From: Gammaproteobacteria bacterium
GTDB taxonomy: Bacteria; Pseudomonadota; Gammaproteobacteria; UBA12402
Assembly: GCA_028282395.1 (NCBI GenBank)
Contig: JANQHY010000058.1
Coordinates: 1-9,321 of the forward strand
Direction of reading: 5' to 3'
DNA: 9,321 nucleotides
The notes below the pieces were generated by a model. It was given only the letters and a program-made list of their open reading frames with translations. It ran no database searches and was not told the DNA's origin. Numbering within the stretch: the stretch's first letter is position 1; each line of letters begins with the position of its first letter. The translations under genes and the position numbers were made by a program. Below are positions 6,901-9,321 of this stretch, piece by piece.

Positions 6901-8956
6901 TAATGAGCCAATAAATCCGTTGAATGCAGGTTCCAATTTGCCTATTCCCCAAAATAATGTTGATTTCTCAACTTCACAAATCGAGCACGAATATGAGCCA
7001 GGTGTTAAGGCAAAGGACATCATCTTCATAACAACTGATGATCCTAAGAATAAGCTGTCTGCTGAAACGCTTTATCACCATGCAAAAAAGGAAATGGATG
7101 GTGCTAACTTAGCTGGTAAATATATTTGGGCGTATAATGAAAATACAGATAAAGCGAGCTTAATGAAGGTCTTCCCCGATGGTCAGACCTATAACTTCTA
7201 TACCTACAGTGGAAAGAAGGTGCCCAAATTGGTCAGTGGCATGGCTGATGATCTTGCGAATAAAGGTAACAGAACAACTTCTGGTGGGGATTATTTTACA
7301 TGTGTCGACAGCTTTGATGATGATAAGGATGAAGAGTTTATTGTGGATCAAGAGTTTATTGTGGATCAAGAGTTTCTTGTGATGACAGAGAACTCTGCGA
7401 AACCGGGATGGTTTGGTAATAAGAACAAGGGCTCAAAAAGTATAACCAAGCTTGAGGAAAAATTAATTTCTCAATCTAAAGGAGATAATTATCAAACAGA
7501 TATAGGTGGTAAAAAACCAATGAGCATGTTTGGGGAGCTAGGTTTTGTTCCTCAAAACGGTATGGATATTTTGCCTAGAAAAATAACTAAAGGCGAAAAA
7601 CTTCCTTTAATTGATCCAGATAATATTATCTTTATATCAACTAAAGATCGATCTGCTGAAAATCTTTATCGGCATGCAAAAAATGAAACGAAAAATGACA
7701 TAAATGGCATAAAGGGCAAATATATTTGGGCTTACGATGGTAGAGGTAAAGGTAAAGCAACTTTAATAAAAGTTTCTGATGATGGTAAGAACTATTATAA
7801 ATATGATTACAGTGGTAATAGTATACCTGGTGCAGTCAGGAGTGCGGCCAAAGAGCTTGACCCTACCCCATTTGGCGCAGATAGGCCATTTAGCGACTGC
7901 TTTACTCAGCAAGATCATGCAGAGCTTCTGGAGCAGACAGCGAAATGTGCTAGCAAAACATTTTGGAAGAAGAAGCGTAAAATTAGTGATCTTGAGCCAA
8001 AAATTGACAAAGAGGATATTATTGACGACGACGATATGCCTTATGAGCCTGGCTCTAATATTAAACAGACTAAAGGCGACAATCTTATTGATGACAATAC
8101 TGATGATGGTTTTGGAAATGGGCCATACAGTAAGAAAAAACAACAACAATATGATAATGACTATGTGCCACCAATGCCTTACCAACCTAATGTTAATACT
8201 AAGGGTAATAATCGTCAGGTAGAGGAATTAATAAATAACGAGGACGAAGAGTTTGTTTTTAATACAAAAGAGTTTCATACTGATATAATGAGACTTAAGA
8301 ATGAAGCTGCCCAGAAGGGGGTAAAACTTCACGTAAGCAAAAAAGCTAATGAACATTATGTGAAAGGCAAGTCAGGCTTCTCCTGCAATGGTACAAGTAT
8401 TGATGATGCTTTCACTGTTCATTGTGAGGTTGCTGGAGAGAGAGGAACACTGATTATTGACAAGAAAGGAAATTACTATATTTCTCCGCCCGAGCTGAAA
8501 GACAAGCTGAAGAATGATCCACAGGCTGCTAGAATGATTGGTAAAATAGGTGAAAGGCTCCTTAAAAGTAGCAATAAAATCAACTTCCCAGATAAGAGTC
8601 AGGAGGGTTCTGATTTTCGTGAAGGGTTTATGGATGCTGCATATGATAATGAAAGAAATCCTAAGTTTTCTTTTGGCAAGGATGCAGAAAAGCAGGATGC
8701 GGTTGCTCTGACTAGTGCCAACACGAATACACCACAATCTGGTTCACCAGGGCACAGTCAGCAGAATACAGGGACAGGGGTTTGTGGTCATGGATCTATG
8801 TGGAGTGGTAATACTCCTCAGCACCAGCAATACCAGCACCAGCAAAGCAAAATGGTAAGCAATGGGGCGACAATGGGTATGGATGATGACGAGCAGAATG
8901 AAGGAGGGTATTCATCTCTTAATATGACGAATGGCTATACTACTAATGACGAATAA
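3959..8956 (+). CDS. Giant Asp/Asn/Lys-rich modular repeat protein of unknown function
   Basis: I do not recognise this 1665-residue protein (1669 if the TTG at 3947 is used). It has no signal peptide, no membrane segment and an extreme hydrophilic composition. Regions in order: a basic N-terminus MFGRLFGTSSKKK; a helical, Lys-rich part with possible coiled coil (about 134-164); 'IHK...HLH' repeats (165-185, 256-278, partial at 314); a tandem repeat of about 70 residues (335-405 and 442-510); a Met/Asn/Ser low-complexity stretch (about 515-545); an acidic middle; a degenerate module (852-917) and two clear modules (1020-1119, 1221-1317) with the KYIWAY core; a 6-residue repeat EFIVDQ (from 1126); a separate C-terminal domain (about 1431-1538); and a Gln/His-rich, finally acidic tail. 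The gene is far more AT-rich than its left neighbours. No catalytic motif is visible. A secreted effector, a surface or scaffold protein are all possible; the cytosolic-looking N-terminus and acidic C-terminal tail would suit a type IV-type secretion signal, but this is inference. Confidence 0.9.
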   Translation: MFGRLFGTSSKKKNSPNPKQRNAFEDYLHENHPINSADKLLQGMLISTDEASRNSLRAYLNTLRQSNKLSVNFIKRNLMDPKKGAIRKFEKGDRDVIKANLAAVYNKYALDNKIQKKYFTQKKGSKIYQQAIRLDTLNTQLERACVQLDKLDSDKEIEKQKKDNIHKNDNHLHAKSSSKVAMKESKRIKQHENELIAQYKQNFIQTNVAGLVDGVMNGSLDPNGLIHKVGALKTDINHIDERIKGHQNGSLKKNKIHKDNDRDHLHSQSSIEIDMNESESMNAQFNSKVEDIMHDVHDMNDKLGVFFAVPHSNIHKDNMDADDIIESNDNEDPQDILLDKLYKEHYNPLLMGDQLAQTIYNDDKFPLELKKLVSENDVKEAVYLVENQNDIHPVKFSYVLKSFKKEESSQSNIVDIDNENDDILKEQSQLSIDLQNINEEEHLFDIIYKKHSKIDDPDDLAEAIFNDENFPKDLKDSLMLTYVGLAVSAVKENDKVKFSDELNMLISVKKNSNELDESMNSSMMNHVIDDDMSNMNGSMLNMGNINLKSYEKEVNNAYRGRAIIKDPLSDKEESLEELTKRAQDTLNALPKEYIANNRIKLNDVVEVIQKFESQDFNKNNSSFSQVFEHHVFDKPIIPSYKGGRKDSSASIKSIKSIDDEYEQEISMSLQNGDDINLNNEQFKKFDKPFKKQSKFQEWMSKIRGSSNNKNDDVQKSPSQLFDVDYNHYTEPSINSKEELELDRIAPNMNGTNTKGGMNSTKGGNVIVFANVYGYDDDEESSIIYDDHDNEYSTTKSDGTPQIDNFIYINKKVEKGDKVKQELDVGILPPININDDEFSKYDLDNKEKPTHYDLMFLANQKNLKEEADKHEDGALLWVVNKMTSRAELIWYKYDEDNDKYQYKTFSVKNYWNKEPEIYKGTQVYNKNGPDELLEATKNRYANPSNNKKWKDLSAVKRQKNKSWFGMGKKKDKGDNLTITVRGNEPINPLNAGSNLPIPQNNVDFSTSQIEHEYEPGVKAKDIIFITTDDPKNKLSAETLYHHAKKEMDGANLAGKYIWAYNENTDKASLMKVFPDGQTYNFYTYSGKKVPKLVSGMADDLANKGNRTTSGGDYFTCVDSFDDDKDEEFIVDQEFIVDQEFLVMTENSAKPGWFGNKNKGSKSITKLEEKLISQSKGDNYQTDIGGKKPMSMFGELGFVPQNGMDILPRKITKGEKLPLIDPDNIIFISTKDRSAENLYRHAKNETKNDINGIKGKYIWAYDGRGKGKATLIKVSDDGKNYYKYDYSGNSIPGAVRSAAKELDPTPFGADRPFSDCFTQQDHAELLEQTAKCASKTFWKKKRKISDLEPKIDKEDIIDDDDMPYEPGSNIKQTKGDNLIDDNTDDGFGNGPYSKKKQQQYDNDYVPPMPYQPNVNTKGNNRQVEELINNEDEEFVFNTKEFHTDIMRLKNEAAQKGVKLHVSKKANEHYVKGKSGFSCNGTSIDDAFTVHCEVAGERGTLIIDKKGNYYISPPELKDKLKNDPQAARMIGKIGERLLKSSNKINFPDKSQEGSDFREGFMDAAYDNERNPKFSFGKDAEKQDAVALTSANTNTPQSGSPGHSQQNTGTGVCGHGSMWSGNTPQHQQYQHQQSKMVSNGATMGMDDDEQNEGGYSSLNMTNGYTTNDE
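4451..4912 (+). repeat. 'IHK-HLH-SS' internal repeats of the giant gene
   Basis: Copy 1 (4451-4513) encodes IHKNDNHLHAKSSSKVAMKES and copy 2 (4724-4792) IHKDNDRDHLHSQSSIEIDM followed by NES. A third partial copy, IHKDN (from 4898), precedes the 70-residue repeats. The two full copies are also close at DNA level (CATCTTCAT, AATCTTCTA and the GAGTCA end are shared), so the duplication is fairly recent. Confidence 0.75.
4961..5173 (+). repeat. 70-residue repeat, copy 1
   Basis: Residues 335-405 from the ATG. Pattern L-Y-K-x-H, then D-x-L-A-x-x-I-Y/F-N-D-x-x-F-P-x-x-L-K, then V-K-F-S and a Lys-Lys end. It is predicted mostly helical. It aligns with copy 2 nearly without gaps apart from three residues around the QND of copy 1. 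Confidence 0.8.
5282..5488 (+). repeat. 70-residue repeat, copy 2
   Basis: Residues 442-510. Shares IYKKH, DDLAEAIFNDENFP, LKDSL and VKFSDEL...KK with copy 1 (LYKEH, DQLAQTIYNDDKFP, LKKLV, VKFSYVL...KK). The 36-residue linker between the copies is acidic and probably flexible. Confidence 0.8.
6215..6248 (+). repeat. Short direct repeat, 21-base period
   Basis: ACAAAAGGTGGGA occurs at 6215-6227 and again at 6236-6248, encoding two copies of a TKGG motif (NTKGGMN, STKGGNV). The seven-codon period keeps the frame. Confidence 0.75.
6512..6709 (+). repeat. KYIWAY-type module, degenerate copy 1
   Basis: Residues 852-917: DLMFLANQKNLKEEADKHEDGALLWVV, then RAELIWYKYDEDNDKYQYKTFS. It aligns in order with the two clear copies downstream (hydrophobic DxxF strand, helix with Leu/Ala, LLWVV in place of KYIWAY, then a Tyr-rich strand), though identity is low. 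The match is my own reading and less sure than copies 2 and 3. Confidence 0.5.
6842..7408 (+). repeat. Large repeat unit with KYIWAY core, copy 2
   Basis: The unit starts at a WFG/Lys-rich tag (WFGMGKKK, 6842), then KGDN (6869-6880), a Pro/Asn linker with YEPG (6992-7003), and the core module at 7016-7315 (residues 1020-1119): DIIFITTDD, LSAETLYHHAKKEM, GKYIWAYNENTDKASLMKV, DGQTYNFYTYSG, ending at a Cys (YFTCVDSF). Its length to the next tag is 567 bases. Confidence 0.78.
7334..7387 (+). repeat. 18-base tandem repeat (EFIVDQ)
   Basis: GAGTTTATTGTGGATCAA is repeated exactly at 7334-7351 and 7352-7369, followed by a diverged partial third copy (GAGTTTCTTGTGAT) from 7370. Each unit adds six residues, EFIVDQ, without shifting the frame. 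Perfect DNA identity indicates a recent event or ongoing slippage. Confidence 0.92.
7409..7963 (+). repeat. Large repeat unit with KYIWAY core, copy 3
   Basis: It starts with WFGNKNKG (7409), then KGDN (7478-7489), a linker, and the core at 7619-7909 (residues 1221-1317): NIIFISTKD, RSAENLYRHAKNET, GKYIWAYDGRGKGKATLIKV, DGKNYYKYDYSG, ending at a Cys (FSDCFTQ). The next tag, FWKKKRK, begins at 7961, followed by YEPG (8042-8053) and KGDN (8072-8083), but no further KYIWAY core. Copies 2 and 3 share the DNA string AAATATATTTGGGC in the core. Confidence 0.78.
8249..8572 (+). other. C-terminal domain of the giant protein (unique, probably folded)
   Basis: Residues 1431-1538 are less acidic and less repetitive than the rest: EFVFNTKEFHTDIMRLKNEA (helix), KGVKLHVSKKANEHYVKG, then strands FTVHCEVAGERGTLIIDKKG and NYYISPPELKDKL, and a final helix (ARMIGKIGERLL). 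Its mixed alpha/beta look and position before the disordered tail suggest a discrete domain. No known family is recognised. It is part of the coding region above. Confidence 0.5.
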
Positions 8957-8958
8957 AA

Positions 8959-9033
8959 AATAGCTTGATATCAGCAACCTAAATGAAATTACGATAAGCC
9001 TTCTTTAAGTATTTCATTGTTTTGTAAGCTATT
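8959..9033 (+). terminator. Nested inverted repeats after the giant gene, possible transcript end
   Basis: AATAGCTT (8959-8966) pairs with AAGCTATT (9026-9033), and inside it AATGAAAT (8982-8989) pairs with ATTTCATT (9011-9018). A T-rich tract (CTATTATTTTTC) follows. The stems are AT-rich and the loops long, so this is not a classical intrinsic terminator. It could be a weak terminator or a 3'-end stabilising structure. Confidence 0.3.
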
Positions 9034-9142
9034 CTATTATTTTTCATTAAGAGTTAATAGATTCTACAGGGAAAGTTGTTTTTAATTAAGCTATTGATAA
9101 TAAATATTAAAAAACATAATGTCTATTTTTCAAGCATCAAGC

Positions 9143-9171
9143 TTGACAAATCCAATATACTGATATTTAAT
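9143..9171 (+). promoter_or_regulatory. Candidate distal promoter of the downstream gene
   Basis: A perfect TTGACA (9143-9148) lies 17 bases before TTTAAT (9166-9171, one mismatch). The -35 box overlaps the 10-bp palindrome TCAAGCTTGA (9137-9146). Transcripts would carry a leader of about 110 bases that includes the hairpin at 9186-9214. Confidence 0.45.
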
Positions 9172-9185
9172 TAAAACTATGTTTG

Positions 9186-9214
9186 AAAATGGCAGGCCAG
9201 GCCGTAGCCATTTT
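9186..9214. other. Imperfect hairpin in the leader region
   Basis: AAAATGGC (9186-9193) pairs with GCCATTTT (9207-9214), and inside them GGC-CAG-GCC (9195-9203) pairs again, with small bulges (A; GTA). It is clearly more GC-rich than its surroundings. No T-run follows directly, so it is not a clear terminator; it might act as an operator or an RNA structure. Confidence 0.4.
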
Positions 9215-9218
9215 GAAG

Positions 9219-9247
9219 TTTACTTGTTGATAAATATGGGATATCAT
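9219..9247 (+). promoter_or_regulatory. Candidate proximal promoter of the downstream gene
   Basis: TTTACT (9219-9224), a 17-base gap and TATCAT (9242-9247). It has the same spacing, and nearly the same distance to the GAG(T)AGAGTTTA leader motif, as the promoter before the giant gene (TTTACA-17-TATAAT). This suggests that promoter and leader were duplicated together with the coding region. Confidence 0.5.
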
Positions 9248-9288
9248 GTAAACGAGTAGAGTTTAATTTTATATATTGGTAATTTATT

Positions 9289-9321
9289 ATGTTAGCCAAG
9301 TGGTTTGGTACAAATGAAAGT
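9289..9321 (+). CDS. Start of a second gene, probable paralogue of the giant gene (partial)
   Basis: Only 11 codons lie in the window: MLAKWFGTNES. They parallel MFGRLFGTSSK of the giant protein (Met1, Phe6-Gly7-Thr8 identical, Lys/Arg4 similar) and are preceded by a similar leader: GAGTAGAGTTTAATTTT...TTGGT...TATTATG against GAGAGAGTTTATAATTTTGGTGAGTATTATG. An in-frame TAA (9280-9282) sits two codons before the ATG, so this is the first possible start of the frame. Function is unknown. The reading depends on a very short stretch, so the paralogy needs the downstream sequence. Confidence 0.6.
   Translation, partial: MLAKWFGTNES

Larger units (their letters stand above)
8957..9288. other. 332-base intergenic region between the two paralogous genes
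   Basis: No coding frame is evident. From left to right it holds nested AT-rich inverted repeats right after the giant gene's stop (8959-9033), a short stem CAAGC-ATCAA-GCTTG (9131-9145), a possible promoter (9143-9171), an imperfect GC-richer hairpin (9186-9214), a second possible promoter (9219-9247) and a leader (9254-9288) similar to that of the giant gene. The rest is featureless AT-rich sequence. Confidence 0.6.

Noticed and set aside
7016..7909. SH2-like order of helix and strands in the KYIWAY modules
   Set aside because: The helix-strand-strand order and Tyr-rich strands recall SH2 domains, but the defining FLVR-type arginine is absent (KYIWAY there instead). The resemblance is too weak to call.
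7763..8185. Minus-strand open frame of 140 codons within the giant gene
   Set aside because: It is a shadow of the plus-strand gene, with Ile/Leu/Val runs produced by Asp/Asn/Lys codons read in reverse; no ribosome site or family match.
7779..8222. Plus-strand 147-codon frame overlapping the giant gene
   Set aside because: It is a shifted frame of the repeat region with no Shine-Dalgarno site and a composition explained by the main frame.
1..9321. CRISPR array, tRNA/rRNA genes, integrase, transposase or insertion sequence
   Set aside because: No regularly spaced direct repeats with unique spacers, no cloverleaf-like sequence and no recombinase-like protein were seen on either strand.

Overview
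The window looks like a chromosomal segment of a gammaproteobacterium. This rests on a 264-residue thymidylate synthase that aligns along its whole length with E. coli ThyA from memory, and on the gene order TSUP permease - lgt - thyA, which is a familiar gammaproteobacterial arrangement. A host-associated member of the Legionellales/Coxiellaceae would fit the large, Asp/Asn/Lys-rich orphan protein on the right, but nothing here proves that placement.

Left part (1-3297, minus strand): four genes read leftwards as a compact probable operon. They are a TauE/SafE-type permease (2494-3297), lgt (1685-2494, stop and start codons sharing one base), thyA (827-1621), and an incomplete polytopic membrane protein that resembles GT-C glycosyltransferases (804 to beyond base 1). 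Base composition here is balanced.

Middle (3298-3946): a divergent intergenic region carries a REP-like hairpin (3341-3376). It is followed by a plus-strand gene for an 87-residue lipoprotein (3469-3732) whose mature start resembles the BamC N-terminal segment. Lgt from the neighbouring operon would lipidate such a protein. Just after the lipoprotein stop the composition drops sharply to AT-rich.

Right part (3733-9321, plus strand): an AT-rich accessory segment. A good sigma70-type promoter (3893-3921) precedes one gene of about 5 kb (3959-8956) for a 1665-residue hydrophilic protein that I do not recognise. It is built from at least three internal repeat families: an 'IHK...HLH' repeat, a tandem 70-residue repeat, and a module of roughly 187 residues that starts at a Trp-Phe-Gly/Lys-rich tag, continues through a KGDN motif and carries a KYIWAY core. 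A Gln/His-rich, acidic tail closes it. After a 332-base intergenic region a second gene starts at 9289. Its first 11 codons (MLAKWFGTNES) and its promoter/leader resemble those of the giant gene, so the window probably enters a tandem family of paralogous giant genes. This family is the most promising undescribed content; an effector or surface role is inference only.
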